Origin: 'Nostoc azollae' 0708
GTDB taxonomy: Bacteria; Cyanobacteriota; Cyanobacteriia; Cyanobacteriales; Nostocaceae
NCBI RefSeq assembly: GCF_000196515.1
Contig: NC_014248.1
Span: forward strand, 4,964,001-5,028,000
Direction: 5' to 3'
Length of the DNA: 64,000 nt
Positions 46,588 through 56,189 of this stretch are shown here, in pieces. A program made the translations under genes and the position numbers. Under the pieces are notes generated by a model, which was not told the DNA's origin, did not search any database, and was given only the letters and a program-made list of their open reading frames with translations. How positions within the stretch are numbered: the stretch's first letter is position 1; each line of letters starts with the position of its first letter.

Positions 46588-47871
46588 GTGAATAATAACA
46601 ACTCAGACCTACTTAAATCCGCCGATTCTGCTGTTAGCGAGTTAATTAACCAAGAACTACAGCGTCAACGTGACCACTTAGAGTTAATTGCCAGTGAGAA
46701 CTTCACCTCGCCTTCTGTATTAGCGGCTCAAGGCTCTATATTAACCAATAAGTATGCAGAAGGCTTACCAGGTAAACGCTATTATGGCGGTTGTGAATTC
46801 GTTGACAAAATTGAGCAAATAGCCATTGACAGAGCTAAACAGTTATTTGGTGCTGCTCATGCTAACGTTCAACCCCATTCTGGCGCACAAGCTAACTTTG
46901 CTGTGTTTCTAACTTTGTTAGAACCAGGGGACACAATTATGGGCATGGACTTGTCACACGGTGGACACCTGACCCATGGTTCACCAGTTAATGTTTCCGG
47001 TAAGTGGTTTAAAGTACGTCACTATGGCGTGAGTAGGGAAACAGAACAACTGGACTATGACCAAATCCGTGATTTAGCCCTGAAAGAACGTCCTAAGCTG
47101 TTAATTTGTGGTTATTCAGCTTATCCCCGGATTATAAACTTTGAAAAATTCCGCAGCATTGCTAATGAAATAGGTGCTTACCTGCTTGCCGATATTGCTC
47201 ATGTTGCTGGCTTAGTGGCTACAGGACATCATCCCAACCCGCTTCCTTATTGTGATGTAGTAACAACAACAACTCACAAAACTTTACGGGGTCCCAGAGG
47301 AGGTTTGATTTTAACCCCTGATCCAGAACTGGGTAAAAAGCTGGATAAATCAGTTTTCCCTGGCACTCAAGGAGGGCCATTAGAACACGTTATTGCTGGT
47401 AAAGCAGTAGCTTTTGGTGAAGCTCTCAAGCCAGAGTTTACAACCTATTCTGGTGAAGTAATTGAAAATGCTCGCGCTTTGGCTACCCAACTACAAAATA
47501 GGGGGTTAAAGCTAGTATCAGATGGGACTGATAATCATTTAATATTAGTAGATTTACGTTCTATCGACATGACCGGTAAGAAAGCTGATCAGCTACTTAG
47601 CGGTGTGAATATTACTGCTAATAAAAATACTGTACCTTTTGAGCCAGAATCACCATTTATTACCAGTGGTCTCAGACTAGGTTCACCGGCAATGACAACA
47701 AGGGGTTTAGGTGCAACAGAATTTAGGGAAATTGGTGATATTATTAGCGATCGCTTACTTGACCCAGGTTCAGATAAAGTAGCCAAGGATTGTAAGCAAC
47801 GAGTAGCATCATTGTGCAATCGCTTCCCCTTGTATCCTCATTTAGAAATTCCCCAGCCAGTTCTAGCGTAA
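46588..47871 (+). CDS. glyA: Serine hydroxymethyltransferase
   Basis: GlyA interconverts serine and glycine with tetrahydrofolate, supplying one-carbon units and, with the glycine cleavage complex, the photorespiratory serine step. The 427-residue protein has the PLP-lysine motif [15 protein letters not shown] (Lys231), the start [20 protein letters not shown], and [15 protein letters not shown]. The start is a GTG at 46588 with AAGG about ten bases upstream. The gene follows an IS607 remnant and a large palindrome and is probably monocistronic. Confidence 0.96.
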   Translation: MNNNNSDLLKSADSAVSELINQELQRQRDHLELIASENFTSPSVLAAQGSILTNKYAEGLPGKRYYGGCEFVDKIEQIAIDRAKQLFGAAHANVQPHSGAQANFAVFLTLLEPGDTIMGMDLSHGGHLTHGSPVNVSGKWFKVRHYGVSRETEQLDYDQIRDLALKERPKLLICGYSAYPRIINFEKFRSIANEIGAYLLADIAHVAGLVATGHHPNPLPYCDVVTTTTHKTLRGPRGGLILTPDPELGKKLDKSVFPGTQGGPLEHVIAGKAVAFGEALKPEFTTYSGEVIENARALATQLQNRGLKLVSDGTDNHLILVDLRSIDMTGKKADQLLSGVNITANKNTVPFEPESPFITSGLRLGSPAMTTRGLGATEFREIGDIISDRLLDPGSDKVAKDCKQRVASLCNRFPLYPHLEIPQPVLA

Positions 47872-47936
47872 GCGATTTTAGAATTTAGATTTGGGATTTT
47901 GAATTATTATCTCAAACTCTAAATTCTAAAATCGCT
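47871..47936 (+). terminator. Long-loop hairpin after glyA
   Basis: AGCGATTTTAGAATTTAGA and TCTAAATTCTAAAATCGCT are exact complements across a loop of 28 bases. The hairpin overlaps the glyA stop codon (47869-47871) by one base. It has a HIP1-like GCGAT end and may double as a dispersed repeat. Confidence 0.6.
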
Positions 47937-48046
47937 ATTCTGAAATATTCTGATGGTGATAAATGTCCCAAATGTAGTACATATAGATAGAAATCGCTCT
48001 CACACAAACAAATTTTCTCATAACAAATACTTATTAAAAAATACCG

Positions 48047-49096
48047 ATGCCTGCTCAGATTTATCATCTGATTGCCTTCCTTATAGCCGCCATAGTCGTT
48101 CTGTGGACTATACCCGATGTCAAAAAAATTGGCATCAAAAGCGGACATTTAGATAAACCTGGAGGCAGAAAAGTTCATCAACGTCCGATGGTACGCCTGG
48201 GAGGAGTTTCTATCTTTGCCGGTACATTCATATCCCTGTTAATTGTCTGGTGGTTGGGGGGTTTCGCAAATCTGCCACCGGACAAAGAGTGGCAAGTTTG
48301 CGGTGTAATACTAGGTGGTGTAGGCTTTTTTCTCATTGGTTTAACAGACGATTTATTAAACCTATCCCCCTTAGTACGCCTGTTGATACAAATAATTGTG
48401 GCAGCTGGTGCATGGAAAGCAGGAGTCAGCATAGATTTCGTTACGATTCCCACAATCGGCATAGTTAATTTACACTGGCTGAGTTTACCGATTACAGTAA
48501 TTTGGCTAGTAGGAATGGTAAATGCTATCAACTGGATTGATGGTTTAGACGGACTAGCCGCTGGAGTAACTGGAATTGCCGCTGTAGTCATGCTCTTCGT
48601 ATCCTTATTTATGCATCAACCAGCAGCAGCCTTAATTGCAGCCGCCTTAGCTGGTGCAGCATTAGGATTTCTCCGCTATAACTTCAACCCAGCCCAAATA
48701 TTTATGGGTGATGGTGGTTCCTATTTTATGGGATTCACTTTAGCCGCTGTGGGTGTAATTGGGTTAGTTAAAGTTCCAGCTTTTACAGCTGTCATATTGC
48801 CATATTTGATTTTGGCAGTACCAATTGTTGATATGTCAGCCGTCATTTTAACCCGACTACGCCGGGGTAAATTACCTTGGGTAGCTGATGGACACAGCCA
48901 TTTACACCATAGACTTTTAAGAGTAGGTTTGTCCCATAGATTAACAGTGTTGTTTATTTATTCTTTAACTCTGTGGGTAGGTAGTTTAGCATTAGCTATT
49001 GCTGGCATTCCCAGTGGTATGACTTACGCCTGTGCTTCTAGCTCCTTATTAAGCCTTGCCATCTGGCGAGTTTGGAAACTGTCTCGACAATCCTAA
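48047..49096 (+). CDS. Polyprenyl-phosphate sugar-1-phosphate transferase (WecA/MraY family)
   Basis: A polytopic membrane enzyme of 349 residues that would attach a sugar phosphate (commonly GlcNAc-1-P) to undecaprenyl phosphate to start polysaccharide or O-antigen synthesis. The family motifs are HQRPMVRLGGVSIFAG, the acidic pair in LIGLTDDLLNLSP, MVNAINWIDGLDGLAAGV with its catalytic Asp, and FMGDGGSYFMGF. The HLHHRLLR motif near the end separates WecA-like enzymes from MraY. ATG 48047 is used. About 90 bases before cinA; no clear operon. It is a plausible initiating enzyme for the polysaccharide locus that starts at 51 kb. Confidence 0.88.
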   Translation: MPAQIYHLIAFLIAAIVVLWTIPDVKKIGIKSGHLDKPGGRKVHQRPMVRLGGVSIFAGTFISLLIVWWLGGFANLPPDKEWQVCGVILGGVGFFLIGLTDDLLNLSPLVRLLIQIIVAAGAWKAGVSIDFVTIPTIGIVNLHWLSLPITVIWLVGMVNAINWIDGLDGLAAGVTGIAAVVMLFVSLFMHQPAAALIAAALAGAALGFLRYNFNPAQIFMGDGGSYFMGFTLAAVGVIGLVKVPAFTAVILPYLILAVPIVDMSAVILTRLRRGKLPWVADGHSHLHHRLLRVGLSHRLTVLFIYSLTLWVGSLALAIAGIPSGMTYACASSSLLSLAIWRVWKLSRQS

Positions 49097-49099
49097 TTT

Positions 49100-49135
49100 T
49101 GGTTATTAGTCATTAGTCATTAGTCATTAGTCAAT
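49100..49135. repeat. TTAGTCA heptamer tandem repeat
   Basis: At least four consecutive TTAGTCA units (TTATTAGTCATTAGTCATTAG...) follow the WecA-like gene, ahead of cinA. The same family overlaps the recG start at 32.1 kb. Confidence 0.8.
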
Positions 49136-49187
49136 AATTAGGAAAATTATTTCCCCATTACCCTCATCACCCCCAGCCCCCAATCCC

Positions 49188-50438
49188 ATGAGTGCAGAAA
49201 TTATTTGTGTCGGTACTGAATTGCTACTAGGAGATATCCTTAACAGCAATGCCAAATTTCTTGCCCAGCAGTTAGCACAACTAGGAATTCCGCACTACTA
49301 TCAAACAGTAGTTGGGGATAATCCCGAACGAATTAAGCAAGTTATCGAAATTGCTGCTTCCAGAGTGCAAATTCTCATTTTCACTGGTGGTCTTGGCCCT
49401 ACACCTGATGACCTCACCTGTGAAACCATTGCTGATTTTTTTGGTGTTCCTTTGGTTGAAAACGCCGCAATTATTGAAGATATAAGTGAGAAATTTACCC
49501 AACGTGGTCGGGTAATGTCTCCTAGTAACCGTAAACAAGCATTAATTCCCCAAGGTGCAGAAATTTTACCCAACCCTACAGGAACAGCACCAGGTATTAT
49601 TTGGCAACCCCGACCTGGATTAACAATTCTTACCTTCCCTGGTGTTCCCAGCGAAATGCACCGAATGTGGTCAGAAACAGCAGTACCTTTTCTGAAAAGT
49701 CAAGGTTGGGGCAAGGAAATTATTTACAGTCGGAGTTTAAAATTTTGGGGTATTGGTGAATCTATTTTAGCAGAAAAGGTATCTGCTTATCTGAATTTAC
49801 CTAACCCGACAGTCGCCCCTTATGCGGGTAATGGAGAAGTCAGGCTACGAATTTCTGCTAAAGCATCTGACTCAACAGCCTCAGCAGATTTAATTTCACC
49901 AATTGAAAAACAACTTCGGGAAATAGGTGGATTAGATTGTTACGGTGCTGATGATGATACTTTAGCTTCTGTTGTTGGTGACTTATTGCGGTCATCAGGG
50001 GAAACTTTATCAGTAGCAGAATCTTGCACTGGTGGTGGACTGGGGCAAATGTTGACGGAAATTTCTGGTAGTTCTGATTACTTTTTGGGTGGAGTAATTT
50101 CTTATGACAATTCGGTAAAAGTTGGTTTATTGGGAGTTAACCCAGAAGATTTAGATAAGTTTGGGGCAGTAAGTGCTACTGTAGCAGAACAAATGGCTGT
50201 GGGTGTAAAAGGTCGTCTCTTCACCACTTGGGGATTAAGTATTACGGGAATTGCTGGTCCGACTGGGGGAAATGTGGCTAAACCAGTGGGGTTAGTATAT
50301 ATTGGTTTAGCTGGCTCAGGAGATGAAGTGAAAAGTTATGAGTGCAGATTTGGGGCAATGTGGCATCGATCGTTTATTCGTTATATGAGTGCCTGTCAGG
50401 CTTTGGATAATTTACGACGTAGTTTATTGAAGCGTTAG
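49188..50438 (+). CDS. cinA: CinA-like protein (NMN deamidase/competence-damage)
   Basis: A 416-residue two-domain protein. The N-terminal domain is MoaB/MogA-like (EIICVGTELLLGDILNSNAKFLA, then TGGLGPTPDDLT). The C-terminal domain is the CinA/PncC nicotinamide-nucleotide amidase fold (SVAESCTGGGLGQMLTEISGSSDYF, then SITGIAGPTGG). Members recycle NMN to nicotinate mononucleotide, and some affect competence. ATG 49188 is the start. The length is normal for bacterial CinA. It stands alone after the repeat-filled gap. Confidence 0.92.
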   Translation: MSAEIICVGTELLLGDILNSNAKFLAQQLAQLGIPHYYQTVVGDNPERIKQVIEIAASRVQILIFTGGLGPTPDDLTCETIADFFGVPLVENAAIIEDISEKFTQRGRVMSPSNRKQALIPQGAEILPNPTGTAPGIIWQPRPGLTILTFPGVPSEMHRMWSETAVPFLKSQGWGKEIIYSRSLKFWGIGESILAEKVSAYLNLPNPTVAPYAGNGEVRLRISAKASDSTASADLISPIEKQLREIGGLDCYGADDDTLASVVGDLLRSSGETLSVAESCTGGGLGQMLTEISGSSDYFLGGVISYDNSVKVGLLGVNPEDLDKFGAVSATVAEQMAVGVKGRLFTTWGLSITGIAGPTGGNVAKPVGLVYIGLAGSGDEVKSYECRFGAMWHRSFIRYMSACQALDNLRRSLLKR

Positions 50439-50980
50439 GATAGAGTTGGTGATAATTTAAGTCTATAACAGTACAGTAGAAGCTAATTTGACCTTGTTCT
50501 CTGGATGATTAGTAGTATAATCGCTAATTGTTAGGTCTTAAAATATCATAATTTTAAAAAAATGATCAGGAAACTTTTTCAGATATTTTGATTCTGATAT
50601 ATATAGAACAAGTTTATCAAAATTTGATGAAGATTGTTCCTAGTGTATTTTCTTACTCACGAGAATTTTTTATCATGGCTTTTTATCTACTGTACTCAAC
50701 TAAATGCCTGAAAACTTTGTTTTCTCTATATACTCTCTCGCTAGCTGTGCAAATAAATCTATGTATTGAGAAAAGTGATTTTCCTTAGTCATTTTTAAAG
50801 AATCAATCTTCCCGCAACAGGTATTTACCCTATGGTTAGTGACAATATCAGCGTTTGATAACAGGTGATATAAAATTAACCAAATGAACAACTAGCGATT
50901 GAGGAAAAATATTTACTGGTTAATTGTTGTCAATATTACCTACCTGTAAGCATAAAAATTTTCTGCAGGAAACTACACTC
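50439..50980. other. Intergenic region before the polysaccharide locus
   Basis: About 540 very AT-rich bases. Small frames exist (for example 50588-50788) but have no binding site or recognisable protein. It should hold the promoter of the first polysaccharide gene; no specific boxes are clear. Confidence 0.5.
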
Positions 50981-52408
50981 ATGGCATTCTGGCCGAAAAA
51001 GTCAACAACTTCTAATCCTACAGCATCGCGAACTCAGGAATTTGGAGATAGTACTGACGTACTAAGGAAAGGTACCAAACCAATTAGTGACAGCAAACAA
51101 ATTTATAAGGAGAAAAAATTTACAGGATCGGGGTTATCTACCATAAACTTATCTGATACTGCTAAAAATAATGAAAACTCCGTTACAAAATCAGTTAAAG
51201 TATCAATAATAACGGAATTCTTTCCACCAGACTATGCGGCTACTGGACAGTTAATTGAAGAACTGGTAAAACAGTTAGAGCAACAAGGGGTAAATATTGA
51301 GGTATTTACAGGGCAACCCGGGTATGCTTTTTCGACCGCAAATGCACCGTCAGTTGAGGAAGAAGGTGCTATTCGTATTCGGCGATCACGGTCTACCCAA
51401 GTTTGGTCGGGAAGGATTCGTGGCAAAGCAGTAAATGGTGTCCTATTTACATTGCGTGCTTTTCTTCATATTATCAGGAATTTCCGTCGGCACAATGTAT
51501 TTCTAGTAACGTCTGCGCCACCTTTTTTACCAATTGCAGGATATTTAGCACACCTATGTTTGAAAATTTCTTACGTTTGCTTAATCTATGATCTTTATCC
51601 TGATATTGCGATCGCCTTGCAAGTAATCAAAAGAAATCATTGGCTGGCAGGGTTTTGGCGGCAACTGAACAGAATGATGTGGCGTAAATCCAAGGGTATT
51701 GTGGTTCTCAGTCCTGATATGAAAAAGAGAGTAATAGCAATCTGTCCAGAAGTAGCAGATAAAGTATCTGTGATTCATAGTTGGGGAGATCCTGACTTAA
51801 TTGTCCCGATTGCTAAAGAAATAAATTGGTTTGCCGAGGAGCATAATTTAGTCAACAAATTCACTGTCCTCTATTCTGGTAATATGGGCAGGTGTCACGA
51901 CATGGACACCATTCTGGAAACTGCCAAACAACTACGAAACGAACCTATTCAGTTTGTTTGCATTGGTAGTGGAGCAAAACGAAAAAGTTTCATAGAAGCG
52001 GTAAATAAATCAGGAGTAACCAATTTTTTATTTCTACCGTATCAAGACAAACAGGTACTCCCTTACTCCCTGACAGCTTGCGACCTCTCCTTAGTAAGTG
52101 TAGAGGCTGGCATGGAAAGTCTTGTTGCTCCCAGCAAGCTTTACCCAGCATTAGCAGCTGGAAGGCCAATAGCAGCGATTTGTTCAAAATATTCTTATTT
52201 GCGACAACTCATTGCTGAAGGCAACTGTGGAGTGTGTGTAGAGAATGGAGATAGTCTTGCTCTAGCTGAATTTATCCGTTTGCTAAATAGCGATCGCCAA
52301 TTAGCAGAACTTATGGGCAAAGCATCACGGCAGTACTTGCAGTCAAATTTTACACCGCAAATTATAGCCAAAGAATATTTCCAGGTTTTACAAAAATCAC
52401 ATTTGTAG
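50981..52408 (+). CDS. GT4 family glycosyltransferase (WcaI-like)
   Basis: A GT-B fold retaining glycosyltransferase. The first 70 residues are a low-complexity polar extension. The Rossmann half then starts SVKVSIITEFFPPDYAATGQLIEEL, and the donor half has FTVLYSGNMGRCHDMDTIL, GSGAKRKSF and LVSVEAGMESLVAPSKLYPALAAGRP with the EX7E-like acidic pair. Without the tail it matches WcaI-type enzymes. I chose ATG 50981 (AGGA about ten bases upstream) over the upstream TTG. A hairpin overlaps its stop. First gene of the polysaccharide locus. Confidence 0.88.
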   Translation: MAFWPKKSTTSNPTASRTQEFGDSTDVLRKGTKPISDSKQIYKEKKFTGSGLSTINLSDTAKNNENSVTKSVKVSIITEFFPPDYAATGQLIEELVKQLEQQGVNIEVFTGQPGYAFSTANAPSVEEEGAIRIRRSRSTQVWSGRIRGKAVNGVLFTLRAFLHIIRNFRRHNVFLVTSAPPFLPIAGYLAHLCLKISYVCLIYDLYPDIAIALQVIKRNHWLAGFWRQLNRMMWRKSKGIVVLSPDMKKRVIAICPEVADKVSVIHSWGDPDLIVPIAKEINWFAEEHNLVNKFTVLYSGNMGRCHDMDTILETAKQLRNEPIQFVCIGSGAKRKSFIEAVNKSGVTNFLFLPYQDKQVLPYSLTACDLSLVSVEAGMESLVAPSKLYPALAAGRPIAAICSKYSYLRQLIAEGNCGVCVENGDSLALAEFIRLLNSDRQLAELMGKASRQYLQSNFTPQIIAKEYFQVLQKSHL

Positions 52409-52445
52409 TTTATTGGCTGCAGTATGCCAATAAACTACAAATGTG
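52398..52445. terminator. Perfect 20-bp hairpin overlapping the GT4 stop
   Basis: CACATTTGTAGTTTATTGGC and its exact complement flank an eight-base loop. The left arm contains the last codons and stop of the GT4 gene. The downstream strand is not strongly T-rich, so it may also be an mRNA-stabilising hairpin. Confidence 0.75.
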
Positions 52446-52606
52446 CTAACATATGCAACTAATTAACTAAACTTAGTTTTTCCAATTTAATAACTCAACT
52501 TTTTTTAAATTAGGAGCAGGGCTTTGATGGTCTTGTTGATCTCAGTCCTGCCAACGCAACCTTCTTGTGATATTTTTATATCAAACTTACTTATAGGGAG
52601 GCCGAA

Positions 52607-53032
52607 GTGAAGAGAAGGTGTGACCGAAATCGGAATCGTTCCAAACGGCGAGGTATTTATTGTCCACTACATAGCTGCTACATGGACAGCATGAGTCAAA
52701 AATACAGCTTATTTGCTGAACGTGCAGGACAATTACAAGAGAGAGGCATAAGACGAAAAGAAGCCCTGATGTTAGTAGCGGCCAAAACGGCAGTTCCTTT
52801 AGAGGGAGAGTGGTTAGAAGCTTTTTGGTGTGAAGATTGCCAGGCAACCAAATGGTATCACATCCGTAAAAGTGAATCAGTATATCAGTTATCATTAGCA
52901 TCAGCAGAACTTTGGCAGCAAGCAACAGGAGTTATTAATCCCCATAGAAACCCCTCTGTAGGAGAGTTTACCTTCAGGCAATCACAGGTTATTGGTGGTA
53001 ACACCATAAAAGATTTCTGGGTGATTAACTAA
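52607..53032 (+). CDS. Conserved hypothetical protein with zinc-like cysteines
   Basis: A 141-residue basic protein. GGGAGG precedes the GTG start at 52607. It has RGIYCPLHSCYMDS near residue 20 and FWCEDCQATKWYHI near residue 75, which together give four or more Cys/His likely to bind zinc. Between them is a helical stretch (AGQLQERGIRRKEALMLVAAK). I have seen similar cyanobacterial proteins without a known function. It sits between the GT4 gene and the ABC permease, co-directional, 61 bases before the permease. Confidence 0.72.
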   Translation: MKRRCDRNRNRSKRRGIYCPLHSCYMDSMSQKYSLFAERAGQLQERGIRRKEALMLVAAKTAVPLEGEWLEAFWCEDCQATKWYHIRKSESVYQLSLASAELWQQATGVINPHRNPSVGEFTFRQSQVIGGNTIKDFWVIN

Positions 53033-53092
53033 GGATTATGAGAATTTAAACCAGTGTAGTGTATTGAGCTTAGCAGCAAGAAAACTTCTGAT

Positions 53093-53929
53093 ATGAAAGA
53101 CACAATTTCCCAGCCCGAATTAATAATTGAAGCCGGAAGAACCGAAGGGCAATACTGGAAAGACCTCTGGTGCTATCGGGAATTATTTTATTTCCTTGCA
53201 TGGCGAGATATTTTAGTTCGGTACAAGCAAACAAGCATTGGCATTGCTTGGGCTTTAATTCGTCCGTTTTTAACGATGGTGGTATTTACAGTCGTGTTTG
53301 GGCGATTAGCAAAATTGCCATCTCAGGGTGTGCCTTATCCTATCCTTGTTTTTTGTGCAATGTTACCTTGGCAGTTTTTCGCCAATTCCCTCTCAGAATG
53401 CAGCACCAGTTTGATTACCAATTCTAACCTAATTTCCAAAGTCTATTTTCCCAGATTAGTAGTACCTACAAGTGCGGTAGTAGTTAGCTTTATAGACTTT
53501 ATGATTTCTGGAATAATCTTATTAGCACTAATGGCCTGGTACAACTTCGTCCCCAGTTGGAGAATTTTGTTCCTACCCTTATTTATTAGTATTGCCTTTG
53601 CTGCTTCAATGGGAGCAGGATTATGGTTTGCTTCCTTGAATGTTCAATATCGGGATTTCCGTTATATTGTGCCGTTTATTGTGCAGTTTGGTTTGTACAT
53701 GTCACCAGTAGGGTTTAGTAGCAGCCTTGTTCCTGAACAGTGGCGGTTTATTTACTCATTAAACCCAATGGTAGGGGTAATTGATGGTTTCCGTTGGGCA
53801 ATTTTAGGTGGTGATACAAATTTGTATATACCAGGGTTTATTCTCTCTTTGATTCTTGTATTTTCACTATTGTTGAGTGGTATCTGGTATTTCCGCAAGA
53901 TGGAAAGGAAGTTCGCAGATGTAATTTAG
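53093..53929 (+). CDS. ABC-2 type polysaccharide export permease
   Basis: The membrane half of a Wzm/TagG-type ABC exporter that carries an undecaprenyl-linked polysaccharide across the inner membrane. The 278-residue protein starts with the family motif WRYRELFYFLAWRDILVRYKQT-like sequence (WCYRELFYFLAWRDILVRYK), followed by six helices with the central GPVGFSSSLVPEQWR-like loop (MSPVGFSSSLVPEQWRFIY) and a short basic C-terminus. Its ATPase partner begins about 490 bases downstream, a wider gap than usual. ATG 53093 is the start. Confidence 0.9.
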   Translation: MKDTISQPELIIEAGRTEGQYWKDLWCYRELFYFLAWRDILVRYKQTSIGIAWALIRPFLTMVVFTVVFGRLAKLPSQGVPYPILVFCAMLPWQFFANSLSECSTSLITNSNLISKVYFPRLVVPTSAVVVSFIDFMISGIILLALMAWYNFVPSWRILFLPLFISIAFAASMGAGLWFASLNVQYRDFRYIVPFIVQFGLYMSPVGFSSSLVPEQWRFIYSLNPMVGVIDGFRWAILGGDTNLYIPGFILSLILVFSLLLSGIWYFRKMERKFADVI

Positions 53930-54418
53930 ATTCGCTGTCAGAAAATATATTATTGAACATCAGTAACAGAAACACTATTCTCTAAGAATATTCTTGAAAA
54001 GTTATGCTGAACTTTAGTACTCCCCATGCCTAACGCTATGTTCCGAGAACAGAACGTTAAAGGCTTGTATAGTATAAACGAGCGTCGAATACTTATTTTT
54101 CCTCTCAATGAAAAATTAAGTCAATGAGAAATTAAGTTTTTTATACGTAATGAGGAATTAAGTTTTTATACGTTTTGATGACTGCTTGATGACTGCTATG
54201 AACCAGCTTTAAAGCCTGAATTTCACTGTTTAACTAAATATAAAAACATTGAACAAAATATGGTAAAATTCATAGAAAAGTCTGATATTTTATAATGCTG
54301 CTGTATATTGTATATTATTGCGCTTGTTTAGGACTGACTCATCTAAATTATTTGTAATTCTTCAGAGAAGCATTAATTGTGAGTATAGTTAATGTTTCTC
54401 TCCACAAAATTTTTACCT
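53930..54418. other. Permease-ATPase spacer
   Basis: About 490 bases with no supportable gene between the two halves of the ABC exporter. It has an imperfect hairpin near 54032-54063 (TAACG arms) and repeated AATTAAGTTTTTATACG-type blocks near 54120-54175. Partner genes of this type are usually adjacent, so this gap may be an eroded gene or an inserted element. Confidence 0.5.
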
Positions 54419-55675
54419 ATGTCAGACACAGTTATTCGCATTGAAAACTTAAGTAAAAAATATATTATTGCTCATCAGCAACAGGAAAGGTATACTGTCC
54501 TACGCGATGTAATAGCTAATCAGATTAAATCTCTTGGTAGTTTAATCAATCCTAAAGCCAAAACCGAAAATCCTAACTGTGAAGAATTTTGGGCGTTAAA
54601 GGATGTATCTTTTGAGATTAAACAAGGTGACAGAGTTGGAATTATTGGACGTAACGGAGCTGGAAAATCAACGCTCTTAAAGATTTTAAGTAGAATTACA
54701 GAACCTACCCACGGATGTATTAATATTAAGGGAAGAATTGCTAGTTTATTGGAGGTAGGTACTGGGTTTCATCCAGAATTGACAGGAAGAGAGAATATTT
54801 ACCTTAACGGTGCAATTTTGGGGATGAGTAAGGCAGAGATTAAACGAAAATTTGATGAAATTGTTGCTTTTTCTGAAGTAGAAAAATTTTTAGATACACC
54901 AGTGAAGCGTTATTCATCAGGAATGTATGTAAGACTGGCTTTTGCGGTAGCAGCACATTTAGAACCAGAGATTTTAATCGTAGATGAAGTATTAGCAGTG
55001 GGTGATGCTGCTTTTCAGCAAAAGTGTTTGGGGAAAATGGAGGATGTAGGAAAGGAGGGGAGAACAGTTTTATTTGTTAGCCATAATATGGCGACAGTTA
55101 AACAACTGTGTAATTGTGCATTTTTATTGTATCAAGGCAACTTAATTTTTCAAGGTAATCCTCATGAGGCCATATCACAGTATATGCAAAAATCTACTCA
55201 GGGAAAACATTTTCATCAGGCAAATATATATCATCATATAAAAGGTGATTTTAGAGCAGAAATAGAAAAAATTACCATAAATAATCTAGACAATTCTGAG
55301 ATTGCTTTATCTATCTTTGAGAAAGTCAAAATCTCTATTAAATATAAAATTAATAAACCAATAGATGAATTAGATTTCTTTGTGCTTATCTACAACTTAG
55401 AAGATGGAGAAGTACAAACTAGTTTATTCCAAAGAGATTCCCTCAGTAATATTCAACCATTATCCAATTATGGAACAATAAGTGTAGAATTTACTAATCC
55501 CCTAATGCCTGGTAAATATACAATATCGGCAGGTATTTTTGATAAAAATAAACGCTTTGTTGACTGGGTAGAACTTGCTGAATCATTTTACGTAGAATCA
55601 GCATTTATAAATGGGAACAAATATGATCAACGCTTAGGAAAAATAAGTATTCAAGGCACTTGGTATGCTGAGTAA
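54419..55675 (+). CDS. ABC transporter ATPase for polysaccharide export (Wzt type)
   Basis: The nucleotide-binding half of the exporter whose permease is at 53093. Walker A GRNGAGKSTLLK is near residue 80. The signature region is KRYSSGMYVRLAFAVAAHL, the usual Wzt variant in place of LSGGQ, and Walker B is EILIVDEVLAVGD. Residues after about 255 form the Wzt C-terminal beta-sandwich domain (IDELDFFVLIYNLEDGEV, NPLMPGKYTISAG), which in known systems recognises a modified polysaccharide end. I chose ATG 54419 (MSDTVIRIENLSKKY), which fits the family start. It overlaps the next gene by 11 bases. Confidence 0.92.
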   Translation: MSDTVIRIENLSKKYIIAHQQQERYTVLRDVIANQIKSLGSLINPKAKTENPNCEEFWALKDVSFEIKQGDRVGIIGRNGAGKSTLLKILSRITEPTHGCINIKGRIASLLEVGTGFHPELTGRENIYLNGAILGMSKAEIKRKFDEIVAFSEVEKFLDTPVKRYSSGMYVRLAFAVAAHLEPEILIVDEVLAVGDAAFQQKCLGKMEDVGKEGRTVLFVSHNMATVKQLCNCAFLLYQGNLIFQGNPHEAISQYMQKSTQGKHFHQANIYHHIKGDFRAEIEKITINNLDNSEIALSIFEKVKISIKYKINKPIDELDFFVLIYNLEDGEVQTSLFQRDSLSNIQPLSNYGTISVEFTNPLMPGKYTISAGIFDKNKRFVDWVELAESFYVESAFINGNKYDQRLGKISIQGTWYAE

Positions 55676-56189
55676 AAGGATTAGAGAATTTATCATACCA
55701 ATCAGAGTAAAATTTTTCCAAAAAATTAATGAATATTTGCTAGAAAGTCAAAAGTACACTTTGATACACCAGTTAAAAAGTCATGGTGAAGGATGCCATA
55801 TTTACGTGCCGTTGTATATTAGCAAGCCCAGTAATCTGGAAATTGGTAACTACGTCTCACTAGGCACATATGTACATATGTGGTGTGAAGGGGGAATTAA
55901 AATAGGCCATCGCGTATTGATTGGTTCTCACACAGCTATTACTTCAGTTACCCATGACTATCAACAACAGGATATGCGTAAGAACGTGATCCACAAGCAG
56001 GTAGTGATAGAGGATGATGTTTGGATAGGTACGCATTCAGTAATTTTGCCCGGTATAACTATTGGCAGAGGATCTGTCATAGGCGCTAATTCAGTAGTCA
56101 CCAAAGATGTTGAACCATATTCAATAGTTTTTGGTAGCCCTGCAAAACACTCTAAATATAGAGATATACCAGAACAACTAGGAATATGA
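55665..56189 (+). CDS. Hexapeptide-repeat acyltransferase
   Basis: A 174-residue left-handed beta-helix acyltransferase. Hexapeptide repeats run from about residue 55 to 165 (NLEIGNYVSLGTY, HVLIGS-type, VVIEDDVWIGTHSVILPGITIGRGSVIGANSVV). The HDY motif in TSVTHDY is the likely catalytic histidine region. The C-terminal GSPAKHSKYRDI is typical of the WcaF/sugar O-acetyltransferase family. It would transfer an acetyl or other acyl group to a sugar of the polysaccharide. It overlaps the ATPase stop by 11 bases and the next gene by four, so it is translationally coupled. Confidence 0.88.
   Translation: MLSKRIREFIIPIRVKFFQKINEYLLESQKYTLIHQLKSHGEGCHIYVPLYISKPSNLEIGNYVSLGTYVHMWCEGGIKIGHRVLIGSHTAITSVTHDYQQQDMRKNVIHKQVVIEDDVWIGTHSVILPGITIGRGSVIGANSVVTKDVEPYSIVFGSPAKHSKYRDIPEQLGI

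Noticed and set aside
49100-49135. Tandem repeats as a CRISPR array
   Set aside because: The units are 7 bases without spacers; they match cyanobacterial short tandem repeats, not a CRISPR.
50588-50788. 66-codon hydrophobic frame before the polysaccharide locus
   Set aside because: No ribosome binding site, very AT-rich, no family resemblance; a chance frame in a low-GC spacer.
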